DNA of 64,000 nucleotides. Source: a bacterium (GTDB taxonomy: Bacteria > Myxococcota_A > Bradymonadia > Bradymonadales > Bradymonadaceae). Every line of letters starts with the position of its first letter. The first letter of the stretch is position 1. This document shows, piece after piece, positions 1-12,100 of the stretch. The position numbers and the translations under genes were made by a program. The notes under the pieces were generated by a model. That model did not search any database. It was not told where the DNA came from and was given only the letters and a program-made list of their open reading frames with translations. The stretch is from positions 1 to 64,000 of the forward strand of contig JAUIBR010000005.1 of NCBI GenBank assembly GCA_030427705.1, written 5' to 3'.

Positions 1-298
1 GCTTCGCGTTGGAAACAACCACCGAAGAGCGGAGCAGCTCAATGGACTCAGCCGATGGGGCTCGCAGTCCGACTGCCTTTTCGTACGCAGAGATGATTGG
101 TTCCGTTGGGATGCCAAGCTCTCGTGCGTAGCTACGGATATGCCCCTTGATGAAGACGTCGTTTCGGAACTCATCGAATCGCCCGGATTCAATCAGCCGC
201 AGAGTCGTACGCGGAATACGAGTCATTGCTGCTGCTTCCGAGAGCGAGAGCCCTTTGGCTTCTCGAGCTTCCCGGAGTTTGTCACCGACAGATGCCAT
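1..298 (-). CDS. RodZ-like helix-turn-helix protein, N-terminal part (cut by window edge)
   Basis: Translation from the ATG at 298 gives MASVGDKLREAREAKGLSLS, then an HTH of the Cro/RodZ type (SEAAAMTRIPRTTLRLIESG). It is followed by the run FIKGHIRSYARELGI, which is typical of the HTH_25 domain of RodZ-like proteins. A GGAAG ribosome site lies 8 bases upstream. The frame stays open to base 1, so the C-terminal part, where RodZ has a transmembrane helix and a periplasmic domain, is outside the window. In RodZ the HTH binds MreB rather than DNA. Whether this protein is a true RodZ or another membrane-linked HTH protein cannot be decided here. Family assignment is fairly sure, exact role is not. 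Confidence 0.8.
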   Translation of the reverse strand, partial: MASVGDKLREAREAKGLSLSEAAAMTRIPRTTLRLIESGRFDEFRNDVFIKGHIRSYARELGIPTEPIISAYEKAVGLRAPSAESIELLRSSVVVSNAK

Positions 299-717
299 AT
301 AAGTTCTTCCTTTCGTCACCGAAAGCGAACGTCACGTAGGTTTAGGGGTTAAGACCACTGTGGAAGCGAGTCCACGACGTTCTACAACAAATCACGTCGT
401 TTGCAACCCGAAAACAGCGGTCCGTGCTGAAAAACCCCGTGATACGCCGCTCAGTGGCTATCGTTTGTTTTGGAAAGAATTCCGCTAACTTTAGATTACG
501 GCCACTTCCCCTTGAGTGTCAATAAATTGACGGGATTTTTGTTACAGTTTTTTCATCCTACCCGCACCCTCCCTAATCCGGCTGCGTTCAGCCTTGACAC
601 TTTCCCGCGTCTACTGGTAGCTAATCTTGTAATCACAAGGCCCAGACCCCTAGCATCCACGCGCTCAAACGCAGTTTGACGCTAGGAACCAAATCTTCTG
701 GAGCCTTGGTATAGGAG
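299..717. other. intergenic region between divergent genes
   Basis: A 0.4-kb gap between the minus-strand HTH gene and the plus-strand beta-barrel gene. It is AT-richer than its flanks. The short frames here have no ribosome site or recognisable product. It presumably carries promoters for both genes; the only plus-strand candidate I can place is at 594-623. No repeat, RNA gene or terminator is obvious. Confidence 0.5.
594..623 (+). promoter_or_regulatory. candidate sigma70-type promoter of the beta-barrel gene
   Basis: A perfect TTGACA lies at 594-599, with TAGCTA at 618-623 after an 18-base spacer. This would give a leader of about 95 bases before the gene at 724. The call rests on sequence match only. 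Confidence 0.35.
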
Positions 718-723
718 ATGTCG

Positions 724-2283
724 ATGCGACGATGGATTGCTAGCTTCGCTGGATTTGCCGCGCTTGTTGCCTTTGCAAACGTTGGGCACGCCGCAGAATT
801 CACAGATCTGCTCGATGCTGCAGATGACTACGACGACCTCATCGAAGAGACTTTCGATCCGTTCGATTTCAGCCTCGAACCACGTTTCGGGATGGAATTT
901 GAATCGGCAACGATCGCCAGGGAAGCTGCTTGCGTACCTAGTGAATCGGATTTGGTCGGCGAGGCAGCTCAAAACAACCCGCGCGTCGTGGTTGACCGTG
1001 GTCGCTGTTCCGAGGCCCGCACCATCGCCAATAGCGAGATGGAATACAGTGGGTCAAAGTTCCGACTCGATATCGATCTCCGCGCAGGCATCTACAAGGA
1101 CCTCGAGTTCAAACTCAACGTGCCTTACGTGTTTAGCCAAACGCGAGGACTTCGTTACGCCGGCGGGGTGAACCCGACCAACTCATCCGTCGACCCGAGC
1201 GACGAAGTCGTACGCGGCGCGGCCGCCTCAGCGTTTGACCCGGCTGGCGACGATGCACAGCACGCGCAAGACCTTGAGACGTTCACCGGCTATCGATACT
1301 TCGACCTCAGCGACAGCTATTCTGAGTACAGCCGAAGCGGTTTCGCAGATCCCTCGATCCAGATTGAATGGGCACCGTTCAACGACGAACGCGATGATAC
1401 GAAAGCAACGCTGCTCCTCGGTATGAACTACCGAATGCCCATCTCACCAGTGCAGGACTACGACAATGAGGCAGTCGGCGAAGGCGTTCACAGACTGTCG
1501 TGGCGCTTGGCCGCGTCCAAGCGATTTGCATGGATCGAACCCTACTTCGGGCTGAACTACATTCTTCCGTTTGCAGCAACAGACTCGCCAATCCGCAAGA
1601 TTGACTCAAACAACAACGGCCAGGTCTTCGCAACTCCGCCCCAAACCGGAAAGATGACCGTCGGTACTGAATTCATCCCGTATGAGAATCCAGCCAAAGG
1701 TCAGCGTTACGCAATCGATTTCCGATTCACCTTCGGATACACCAGCGAAGGCCGTGATTACACGCCTTTGTACGACCACATGGTTAACTCAGGCTGTAAC
1801 GGCAAAACCCTTGATGATGTCCTCCCAGATTTCGACGGTGCAGGCGAACTCACCAACGTCGATGACGTCGCATGCTCATGGGTCGTCCGCGAACCATCGA
1901 ACGCACAGCCCGTCCCAATCTATGACCTGGGCGCTGCCATCGGTGATGATTCACCATGGGAAGCTGACGGCATCATGACCGTTGAAGGCTACGGAACGTT
2001 TGAAGGAATGGTTGGTGCTTACCTGCAACCCACCCAGTACTTCCAGTTCAAAGCACAAGCCTTCCTTGAGGCAAAGCAGGAACACTTCCTCACGAACGCA
2101 CGTACCGGTCGTGACACGGACAACGAGTCGACTCCAGACGATACCGTCGACTTGGAAGGACCTGACGCTCAGTTCGAGAAGAATCCGGTCTACAACGCTG
2201 CCTACGACCAGCCTGGCAATCGATTCCGCGTCCAAGGATTTACAACTTGGAAGATCTTGCTGACCGCGGCTCTGCAGTTCTAG
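724..2283 (+). CDS. predicted outer-membrane beta-barrel protein
   Basis: A 519-residue exported protein. An ATG at 718 abuts the AGGAG ribosome site, while the ATG at 724 sits 6 bases from it and opens a clean signal peptide (MRRWIASFAGFAALVAFANVGHA), so 724 is the likely start. The mature part is rich in alternating aromatic/polar stretches (for example FRLDIDLRAGIYKDLEFKLNV is such a strand pair) and the protein ends in phenylalanine after WKILLTAALQF, the usual beta-barrel assembly signal. Four cysteines are visible in extracellular-looking loops. I recognise no named family. It sits at the far end of the Glt-like cluster on the opposite strand, separated by rsmI, so it could be the barrel partner (GltH-like) of that machine; this is inference. 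It overlaps rsmI tail to tail by 4 bases. Confidence 0.75.
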   Translation: MRRWIASFAGFAALVAFANVGHAAEFTDLLDAADDYDDLIEETFDPFDFSLEPRFGMEFESATIAREAACVPSESDLVGEAAQNNPRVVVDRGRCSEARTIANSEMEYSGSKFRLDIDLRAGIYKDLEFKLNVPYVFSQTRGLRYAGGVNPTNSSVDPSDEVVRGAAASAFDPAGDDAQHAQDLETFTGYRYFDLSDSYSEYSRSGFADPSIQIEWAPFNDERDDTKATLLLGMNYRMPISPVQDYDNEAVGEGVHRLSWRLAASKRFAWIEPYFGLNYILPFAATDSPIRKIDSNNNGQVFATPPQTGKMTVGTEFIPYENPAKGQRYAIDFRFTFGYTSEGRDYTPLYDHMVNSGCNGKTLDDVLPDFDGAGELTNVDDVACSWVVREPSNAQPVPIYDLGAAIGDDSPWEADGIMTVEGYGTFEGMVGAYLQPTQYFQFKAQAFLEAKQEHFLTNARTGRDTDNESTPDDTVDLEGPDAQFEKNPVYNAAYDQPGNRFRVQGFTTWKILLTAALQF

Positions 2284-3104
2284 CCTTTCAGCTCAGTCAT
2301 GAGCGCGTAAATCTCTGAGCGTTTCCGTCCGGTGAGGCGCTCCCCTAACGACTTGATAGTTTTGGGTGATAAACCTTCGTCCACCAATGCTTGGACGATT
2401 TCCCGGACGCGTTCGCTATCGTCACGTGAAGCACCTTCGATGCAGACGACGAACTCTCCCCTGACCTTGTCACGCCCACTTAGTTCAACCACCAGCTCCT
2501 CAGGCGTCCCCTGAAGCCACTCTTCGTGCTGCTTGGTTAATTCACGACACAGGGACACTCGGCGGTCAGGCGCAACCTCTTGTAGCTCTTCGAGCAGTTT
2601 CAATACTCGTGCTGGGGCTTCATAGAGCACGGTCGTGTAACTTCCCAGCAACTCCTCAAGCCTCTCGGAGCGCGCGGCACCTTTTTGCGGGAGGAAGCCA
2701 CCAAAGCGGAAATCATCGGTTGGCAAGCCGCAAGCCGACAATGCGACTGCCCCCGCAAACGGACCAGGCAACGCTGTAATCTCGATCCCTGCCTCACGCG
2801 CCGCACCAACCAACCGAAATCCGGGGTCTGCCAATCCGGGAGTGCCGGCGTCCGAAACTAAAGTGACGTGCTCGCCCATTTCCATTCGAGCTACCAACAT
2901 GGGCGCCCGCTCATGGGCATTGTGGTCATGGTACGACACAAGTTGGGGACGACCGTCCACACGAGCGACACCAAGCAGCTCAAGCAACTTGCCTGTCACG
3001 CGCGTGTCCTCGCACGCAATAATGTCAGCAGAAGACAGCGCTTCCAGTTGACGCTTGGTGACGTCACCGAGATTGCCGATTGGTGTGGGACAGATAGTGA
3101 GCAT
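2280..3104 (-). CDS. rsmI: 16S rRNA (cytidine-1402-2'-O)-methyltransferase RsmI
   Basis: A 274-residue protein of the SAM-dependent tetrapyrrole-methylase fold. RsmI hallmarks are clear: PTPIGNLGDVTKRQLEAL at the N-terminus, CEDTR, the SDAGTPGLADPG glycine loop, ALPGPFA, GFLPQKG and VLYEAPAR. RsmI 2'-O-methylates C1402 in the decoding centre of 16S rRNA, acting in the cytoplasm. An upstream start at 3140 would place the N-terminus inside a terminator hairpin; the ATG at 3104 starts right before the conserved PTPIGN block and is preferred. No good ribosome site is visible just before it: the nearest G-rich run is inside the terminator hairpin that ends 3 bases upstream. The gene may therefore depend on read-through or hairpin opening. 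Confidence 0.95.
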   Translation of the reverse strand: MLTICPTPIGNLGDVTKRQLEALSSADIIACEDTRVTGKLLELLGVARVDGRPQLVSYHDHNAHERAPMLVARMEMGEHVTLVSDAGTPGLADPGFRLVGAAREAGIEITALPGPFAGAVALSACGLPTDDFRFGGFLPQKGAARSERLEELLGSYTTVLYEAPARVLKLLEELQEVAPDRRVSLCRELTKQHEEWLQGTPEELVVELSGRDKVRGEFVVCIEGASRDDSERVREIVQALVDEGLSPKTIKSLGERLTGRKRSEIYALMTELKG

Positions 3105-3106
3105 AA

Positions 3107-3140
3107 GAAAAATGCCGACCCCCAAAAGAGAGGCCGGCAT
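3107..3140 (-). terminator. intrinsic terminator after the 4061-aa TPR gene
   Basis: Minus-strand hairpin with arms ATGCCGGCC (3140-3132) and GGTCGGCAT (3120-3112), one G-U pair, 11-base loop, followed by a T-run (TTTTTCTT). It begins 21 bases after the stop codon of the TPR giant and ends 3 bases before the rsmI start codon. Confidence 0.8.
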
Positions 3141-3161
3141 CCGCAGTTACGTTGGGTTTGT

Positions 3162-6100
3162 CTAGCGATTCTCGATCGAGAGACCCAATTGCTTGCGCAA
3201 CGTGAAGTATTCGTCGCTGATCGCGAAGAGTACCAAATCGCGAATCTTCTCTTTCACAGACGCTTTTCCGATTGGGTTCATATCGTTCTTGATTGCACTT
3301 GCAGCCTGGTGCAGGTCACCGCAAAGCAACAGCCCAAGTCGCGATGACGTATTGTCGACCGAAATCAACCACTGCGACAGGTTCGGGTTTTTGCCCGTCT
3401 GCAGGTACGTTTTCATCGTCTTCTGGAGCTGCATCAACATCGGCCCAGGCATCCGCTGGATTTCCTTGATGACCACGCCACCTTCGTCACCAAGCGTCTG
3501 TCCGATGCCCAATGAGGTGTCCGTGATATGCATCGCGGCCATGAAGAAGATTTTCAGAATCTCCGTCGGATACGGAGTGGTCGCCAGGTAATGCTCTGGA
3601 CGTGCCAGCGCAACCTGCTTACCAACCGTGAACGCCAATTCGCGGTCACCCTTTCCTTGCATCATGTCACCGCCAACGATGAACGCTGGTGGGTCCGAGT
3701 TCGCATTACGCATTCCGAGCGCTTGGTCACGCTTCAAGTAGAGCGTTGGTGCTGGCATCAGACCCTCGGCACGTGCCGCGTAGCTGAATACTTTGCAGAA
3801 CATCAGCTGTTCGTCTGGTGACAAGATGTCTTTCTTCTTGTGGACGCCCCACTCTTTGAGCGGACGCGCGTAGTACGGACGCAAGCCCTGCGCGAGGATG
3901 GCCATGACATGACTCATGAGCATGTCCTGCTCCTCATGATAGACCAGCTTCCACAACTCCTGATTGAGCTGTCCCTTCGCAAGCCGCAAGTTCTGCCCCA
4001 GGTATTGCTGGTAGAACTTCTCTTCTTGCTCGTTTGCATTCTGGAGGAAAGACAGGGCGCCGGCCATGCACCAAGCCATGTCGTATTCCTTCTTCTGCAT
4101 ATAGGACTTCCAAAGCGCTCGGTAGCTTTCGATCCGGAATGGGTCGAGTTTAATGAGCTCTTTGTGCTGTTGGATTGCACCGTCTGGATTGTCCTCGGAC
4201 CGCTCGTACAACTCTGCCAAAATCAGGCGGAGTTTTTCGTCGTCTGGACGCAGTCCAACCGCAGCCTCGTACGCCTGGATCGCGCTCTTCACGTGACCAA
4301 GGCGGCTCCGGTAGATCTCACCGAGGTTCTGCCAGAGCAGAATCTTGATGCCTTCCATCTCACCGTCGTCGTTCTCGGTGACGCGTCGCAGCATACGTCG
4401 ATAGGCTCGCTCGAGTTCCTTCCATGACTTTTCAGTCGTGAGGATTCGGTCGATTGCCTCGAATGCTTTGAGCATCTTGACGTCCGCATCGAGGGTCTCG
4501 TCGAACTTCTCGACCGAAGCGTTCAAGTCGCCAATCTCGTCACGGTAGATAACAGCGACGGTGTACAGGTACTTCGAGCGTCGCCCGATATCTTGTTCCT
4601 GCTCGATGAGCTGATTCAGAATCTCGACAGCTTCCGTCCACTGGCTTGTCTTGGTGTAGATATCCAAGAGTTTACGCAAGATGACGACACTGTTCGGGTC
4701 AACGTCCAAAGCCTCCAAGTACGACCGAATGGCGGAGCCTGGATCACCTAGATTCTCCATCCAGATATCACCGATGCGCGCAAGGTGGGCGAACTTCACC
4801 GTGTCCTGCTGCTCAGCGTTGATAAGGAATTGGAGCGTGTTGACCACTTCTCCCCAGTTGTTCGTCTCTTCGTACGCCGTCACCAACGCGTTCAAGGACG
4901 GTAGGTGGTTTGGCTCGTACTCAAGCGCTTTGTTGAACATCTGGATGGCGCTCTGGCGCTCACCAATACGATTCTTGATCTCACCGGACTTGAAGTAGAT
5001 GTCGACAGCTTCATTATTGCCCAACGAATCGGCATGGTTGAATTGAAGCGTCTGGAAGATCTTGAATGCTTGTTCCCATTCCTCGCGACGGTAGAGAAGC
5101 TCGCTCATTCCTTTCAGCGTTTCCACGTCGGTTGGGTCGATTTCGTAGGCCTCCCGGAATGCGTTCAGTGCCGCTTCTTCCTGACCCAATTCCATCGAGA
5201 CCCGCGCCATCTGGACGGAGCGTCGATGCATCTCTTCCTGGTCACTATCCGGCGTGCGGCTAGCAATGATCTTCTGGAGGAGTGGGAATGCACGCTCCCA
5301 ACGCTGCTCGCTCATGTAGTGGTCGATCAGCGGCGCCGCGGCATCCAAGTTCTCAGGATCGTTCTCGAGCGCTTGCTCGAAGTAGTGAACGGCCGAAACC
5401 GGGTCGTTCATCTCGCGGTTGTACACGTTACCAATCTGGCAGGTGTACTCGGACTTCTTCACAAGATCGCGCGCGACCTCTTCGGCATGCTTGAGGGTAC
5501 GAATCACGCCCTGCCAATCCGCACGACGCGTGTACAAATCACGCAACGCCAGGATGACGGGTTCGTGGTCAGAAACCAACGTCAGTGCACGCTGGTACAC
5601 CTCTTCGGCTGATACATCGTCTTGAAGGTTGGCCTCATGAAGGAAACCGATGCGATGCAAGGTCTCGATCTGAGCCTCTGGAGACGGTGTGAGGTCTACA
5701 AGGTGATGCAATGCCTCGATCGACGCATGCCAATTGGCAGTCTCGTCATACAAGACAGCGATCTCAGACCAAACTTCGGGTTGTTCATGCACTGCCTGCA
5801 ACGAGCGAACAAATGCCTCGATGGCCGCATTCGGATCGTTGATCTGGTCACGCTGCACGCGTCCGAGCTGGGTCAAAACCGCAGCTTGCTGACTCGGGTC
5901 GGTTACGACCTCGGAGTGACGCTGGAACACCTCAGCCAGGTCGAACCAGTTTTCTTGTCCGATGTACAATCGCTCGAGATTTTCGATTGCATGCAGATTG
6001 TCTGGCGTCACCGTCATGATGTTGTTCAGCGCCTCGATTGCGCGGTCAACATCCTCGAACTGGTCTTCATGCAATGTCGCCATCTTCGAGTAGATCGTAA

Positions 6101-9100
6101 CCTGCTCATCTGGCTCGTGCGTTAGCGTCAGCTGTTGTTCGTAAACGCCCAACAACTGGTCCCAATCCTGAGTCGAAACGAACAGACGCTCCAACTCTTG
6201 GAGTGCACCCGTGTGGGATTGGTCTACTTCAAGAACCTGCTGGTAGGTGTTGATTGCCTCAGCAACATCACCCAAGCGCTCTTCCCAGATACCAGCGATA
6301 CGATAGCGAATATCGACGATCGCCTCAGGGTCGTAGGTCGCTTCTGCCTTCTGGCTCAGAATCTCGATGAGCGCATTCCAGCGATCGTATGCTTCGTAGA
6401 TTCGCTCAAGCGACTCAATCGCCAGAATGTCCGCAGGGTCGATGTTCAAGATCGCTTGATATGATTCGATCGCATCGTCGATCTGCCCCATCTGCATCTC
6501 GTAGAGTTCACCGAGCTTACGCCACAACTCAATCTGCTCGTCTGGATCGAGAGTTGCCTCGACACGCATGCGCAGAATCTGGCCGAGTTCAGGCCAGGCA
6601 CCAATCTGACGATAAAGGTCTTCAAGGTGTGCCATCACCTCAACGTTGTCTGGCTCGATCGTGAGCGCACGTTGAAGATGATAGATGGCCTCATCCGGCT
6701 GATTGAGATGCGTTGCTTGCCATGCACCCACCTTGCGGTGAAGGTCCGCAGCATCGGGCGTATCCCCGACCTCGTTCAACACTTTCTCAACCTCTGCGGC
6801 GAGGTCGGCCCACTGACCAGTCTCGGCAGCAAACCGCTCCAGGTCGACGAGCAACGTTTCGTCATCGATCGTGTCCGGACGGAACGCCGTCACGAGCACG
6901 AGGAAAGCGCCCTCCATCTGTTGGAGATTCTCCTCGAACACTCGAGCCGATGCTCGACGTGAATTGAGGAATGCTTCCGGGTCGTCTGCCTGATTGTCAG
7001 CGCGGTCGAGGTACAACGTTGCGAGTGCCTGATAGGCCTCAACTGTACCCTGCTCGCGGTAGATTTGCTCAAGCGAAGCGCCAGCTTGCTCATGCGTTGG
7101 AGCGTAGGCCATGACCTGCTCGTAGAAACGAGCAGCTTGGTCACGATCCACAATCTTGTTCTCCCAGAGGTCAGCGATACGAAGCAGCAATTCAATCCGG
7201 TCTTCGAAGTCCTCGATGGTATCGAGCTTCATTTCCAGAATCTCCGCTGCATCTTCCCAGCGCGCCTCCTGAGTGAACATCCGCTCCAGACTGTCCAACG
7301 CCTCGGCATGGCCGGGTTGGTAAGTCAGCACATTCTTCCATGCGTGGATGGCCTTATCAGGCTCCATAAGCATGTCGCCGTGGATCTGACCGACCTCTAC
7401 CCAAAGACCAAATTTGTGCTCCGGCTCAACCCCGTCGTGATCGATAAGTCGGTGGATGATCTCCGCCAACTCAGCGTATTCGCCGGCCCGCGCATGAAGG
7501 TCGCGAAGGGCCTCAAGTGCAGGCAGGTACACAGGGTGAATCCGCAGTACGTTCTGCCAAGCTTCAAGCGCCTGGCCGTCATTCTGCAGCTTCTCCGAGA
7601 AAATCGTTCCGAGGCTCTCGTACAACGTGAGCTGGTCTTCTGGGATTGGCGTAAGCTCAACCTCACGTTCCAGCACGGTTACCAGGTCTTGCCAGCGCTC
7701 TTCCGTAAGGTAGAGACGGCGAAGATTCTGCAACGCGGCCATATCGTTCGGGTCGATCTGGAGCACTCGGTTCCAGAGGTCGACCGCGTCTGGTGCTCGG
7801 TCGAGCATCTCTTCTGCGATTTGTGCCATCTGGGCAAAGAGTCGCGATTGGTCGTCTGGTTCGTCAGTGATTTCGCTCTGGCGCTCCAAAACATCGTACA
7901 AATCAGCCCATTGCTGCTGCTGGAAGAAGATTTGCTCCAACATCTTCAACGACGCGATATGCGTCGGCTGAATGTCCAGAATCGTCTGGTAGGTATCAAC
8001 CGCGCTGGACAACTCTCCCAAGTGGTTTTGGTAAAGCTGGGCGAGACGATAGTTCAACGACACAATCTCGTCTTCGTCGTACACCGTCTCGATTCGGCGA
8101 ATCAAAATCGCACTCAGATCTTCCCAACGGCCCTGGTTCTCGTAGATTCGATCGAGAGCACCAAGTGCTTCGGCATGTCCTTCATCAAGCGCCAGGACGT
8201 TCAGATACGCGTTCTCAGCTTGGTCGATTTCGCCCATGCGTTGGTCGAAGATTCGGGCCAGCGCGAGGTAAATCCCAATCGATGACTCTTCGTCGATTTG
8301 AGGACTATCAAGGGCATCGATGAGCAGCTGTGCACCTGCAGGCCAGTTACCGGTCTGCTCGGCCAACATCTCAATCTTCTCGATCACCTGCTCTTCGTCA
8401 GGTTTCTCGGAGAGTGCCTGACCGTAAAGCGCAAGCGCGCTCTCAGCTTCACCCAACTCATCCAAGAAGGTGCGAGCGATCAGCATGGAAACATCGAAAC
8501 GCTCAATCGGGTCTTCGAGCATCTCTCGACGCTGAAGATAGATTTCGATCAACTTCGCGTGCTGATCCCGGCTGCTATAGAACGGCTCCAAAATTGCCGC
8601 GACCTGTTGCACCGCTTGACCAGCCATGAACATTTGCTCAAGCGACTGGATTGCCTGTGGGTTCTCCGCGTCTTCAGCGAGGATATTCTGATAAACCGCT
8701 AGCGCTTCGTTTTCGTCTTCAAGCGCGGTTTGGAACAACAGACCCAATCGCAGTCGAAGTTCCAACTGAGCATCAGGTTCTTCCTCGTTCAGGATACGTG
8801 TTCGCAAGATGTCTGCGAGGTCCTCCCAACGCCCCTCCGTCTGGTACAAACGGTCGAGCGACGCGATCGCCTCCTCATCACTAGGCTCCAGCTCAAGCAC
8901 TCGATTGAAGCGCTCAATGGCTCCCGCTGCCTCACCCTGTTCAACCTCGTTCACCCGTGCGACGCGCACGTGGAGGTTACGGACCACACCGAAGTCACTG
9001 ATGTCCGCAATCACTGTGTCCAATCGCTCAATATAGTCTTCCCAACGCCCCAATTGGCCCGCGAGCCGTTCAAGCGTATCCAACACAGGTGCCTGGGATG

Positions 9101-12100
9101 CATCCACGCCCAACGCTTCACTGAACGTCTCAAACGCCGAATGCGTGTCTTCCATCTGATATTCGTAGATGGCGCCAATCTGCGAGTAGATCTCCAATGA
9201 CCGCTCCCGATTTTCCGTGGCTGAAATCAGCAAACGATACACGTGGATAAGCTTCTCCCACTCACCAGCGTTCTGGTAAATCGGCACGAGGACTTCGGCT
9301 GCCATCGCCTCATGCTCACCACGCTCAATCAAGCTCTCCAGCGCTGCTGTCGTTTCAGCGTGACCCGCGTCCTCGGCCAAAACCGCGGCGTAGGTCTCAA
9401 TCGCTTTGGGAATCTCGAAGAGTTGGCCTTCGTAGAGCTGTCCCATGCGGTACTTGATCTGGTGCGCGTCCTCCGGCATCGGCGTGAGCATGAGTTCAGC
9501 TTCGAGCGTCTCCAGCAACTCTGGCCACTGCTCCGTCTCCTCATACAACTCGTCCAACTGGACCCAAGCTGCGAGTTCACCCGCCTCGATCTCAAGGACC
9601 TTCCGGAAAACTTCGATCGCGTCATGGGGCTGGCCAAGAGCCTGTCGATAGATGGCGCCCATCGCATAGTAGAGGTCTTTTCGTTCTCCATCACTGCCGG
9701 CGAGCCCAACCTTGCGGTTGTAGATGCCCAACAGCTCGTCCCACATCTCAAGTTCGCGATAGAGAACTTCCAATCGGTCGATCGAGTTGCCGTCTTCGCC
9801 ATCGAGCTCCAACACTCGATTGTGAACGTCGATGGCATCCTCAGGCCGCTCGAGGAATTCCTCGTACATCGTGCCAGCTTGCTGAAGCAGGTGCTTCTTG
9901 TCGTCGAGCTGTTCTACGAGCTCGGACTTCTGGACCAAGATGGTAACCAACGACGACCAATTCTGAGTTGCGCGGTAAATCGCCTCCAACTCTTCGACCG
10001 TTTCGAGGTCACTTGGGAACAGTTCCAAGACCTCATGCAACCGCTGCGTTGCGGAGGATTCATCGGACATCGCGTCGCGGTAGACAGTGGCAGCACGACG
10101 CAGAAGGTCGCGTTTGACTGCAGGGTCTTCCTGAGCCGCGGCTTCTTCCTCAAAAGCCTGCACGAGGTAGGCGTAGCCATCGATCGCGGCAGCCAAACGG
10201 TACATCGCTTGAAGCGTTTGTTCATTGTCCACGCCGTAATGCAGTGCGCGCGCGAACGTTGCGAACGCCGATGGTTGGTCTTGACCGCGTGCCTCGTACA
10301 GTGCCGCAATTCGATGCAACAATGTGACGCGGTCGTAGTCCTCTTCTTCCGTATCGACTTGGACTTCCAAGGCGGCAATCACGTGCTCCCAAGCGTCCAA
10401 TTCCAGATAAATCGGTTCCAGAATCTTACTGGCCCGACCACGCGGCGCGCCCTCTTCGTACATAAGGTTCTGCATCGCACCGAGCGTGAACTCATTGTGC
10501 GGCTCTTCCGCCAACACCGACTCGTAGAGGTCCACGGCCCGGTCGTATTCTTTCAGGTGCTGCTCCAGTACCTGAGCGAATCGATTCTTCACCTCGTTTC
10601 GATTTGCGTCCGTCGCAAGCTCGAGCTCGCGCTCCAAAGAGGCAGCAAGATCTTCCCAACGACCTTCCGACGCCAACAACCGGTTCAACGCCGCAAGTGC
10701 GTCTCGATTGGTTGGGTTGGACTCCAGGATGCTGTTGTAGGTCTCGATCGCCGTCGACGGCTCGCCGAGCTTCTCTTCATGCAGCAAGGCAGACTTAAAC
10801 TGCAACGCTTCCGTCGCTTCCTGCGAGTCCGCCAATCCAAGCTGGCGTTGCAACACCGAACGCAACCCATCCCACTGCTGGGTTTGGACCAGCAGGGATT
10901 CCAGGTCGTCCAATGCAGCACTATTCGCTGAATCAATCTCGAGCACAGCTTCGTAGTTCGCCTGCGCGTCGGCCGCTTGGTGCAAGCGATCCGCGTAGAT
11001 ATCGCCCATTTCGTAATGGTATGAAAGCCGGAGCTGGTCATCGCTCACGTCGGGCGCGATCGCACCGTAAAGCTCGACGAGGTTCTGCCAGTAGTCCAAC
11101 GCATCTGCGATACGACGCAATTGCGAACGGGCTCCCTCGTGCGACGGGTCAAGCGCGAGAACACGGCCGTACGCTTCAAAGCTCGACGCAGGATCACCAA
11201 GCTCTTCGAGGTGTACCTGACCCGCTCGCTCCAAGAGACCAACGGCTTCCGATGGTGCATGTTGGGCCTGAATCTCCAAAACCTGGATGAGGGCCGTCCA
11301 CGCGCCACTGACTTCGTATGCTGGCTCCAGCACTTGCGCGACCGCGTATTGATGCTCGGACGAGTCCAAGTAGCTTTCAATCGTCTGACGAGCTTCAGCG
11401 TGATTAGGACGCCATTGCAAAACCGCGCCAAGCGACGCAACAGCTTCGCCGTCGAGCGACAAGAACTCTTTGCAGATGACACCCAGCTCGTAGCGAAGCT
11501 GAACCAGGAGGTCCAGATCGTCATCGTCGTATACTGGCGCATCTGATGCAGCCGCAGCTGGCTCATCGTCTGCCTCAGCGGCGGTACCCTCTTCAAGGTC
11601 TTCATCCGCTTCCGACTCTTCAACCTCGGAATCTGCTTCGGCATCAATGTCTTCGTCAGCGTCTTCGGCGTCAGATGCCTCGGAATCCAAGGAATCTTCG
11701 GCTCCTTCAACATCCGAAGAAACCTCGTCTAGCCCGTGGTCAGATTCAACATCTGCGTCAGAGTCCTCAAAGGCCGATTCGGGTGCAGGAGCTTCAAACT
11801 CATCATCGAGTTCTGGCTCAACTGGCGCACCCTGCATCAAAGCGACATAGTCGACCGTGTCCGTCACCGTTGCTGGACGAGCGATTGCGCGGCCCTCGAC
11901 GATGTCGATCTCGCGACGAATAACATCTGCCAGCTTTTCGTATTCTGCCTCGCCCCGATAAAGGCGATGCAACTCACGCAAGCTCGGCTCGTAGTTTGGA
12001 TCGATCTCCAGCGCTTCGTTGTGCTTCTCGATCGCCGACGGTACGTCTCCAGCTTGGTTCTCGGCGATGAGCGCCATGCCACTGAGAATCTTCACCCGAT

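Noticed and set aside
9243-10931. Long plus-strand open frame of 562 codons opposite the TPR giant
   Set aside because: It is a frame-shadow of the 4061-aa gene: no ribosome site, composition matches a reverse complement of TPR codons (Leu/Arg/Gln/Val rich) and no domain is visible.
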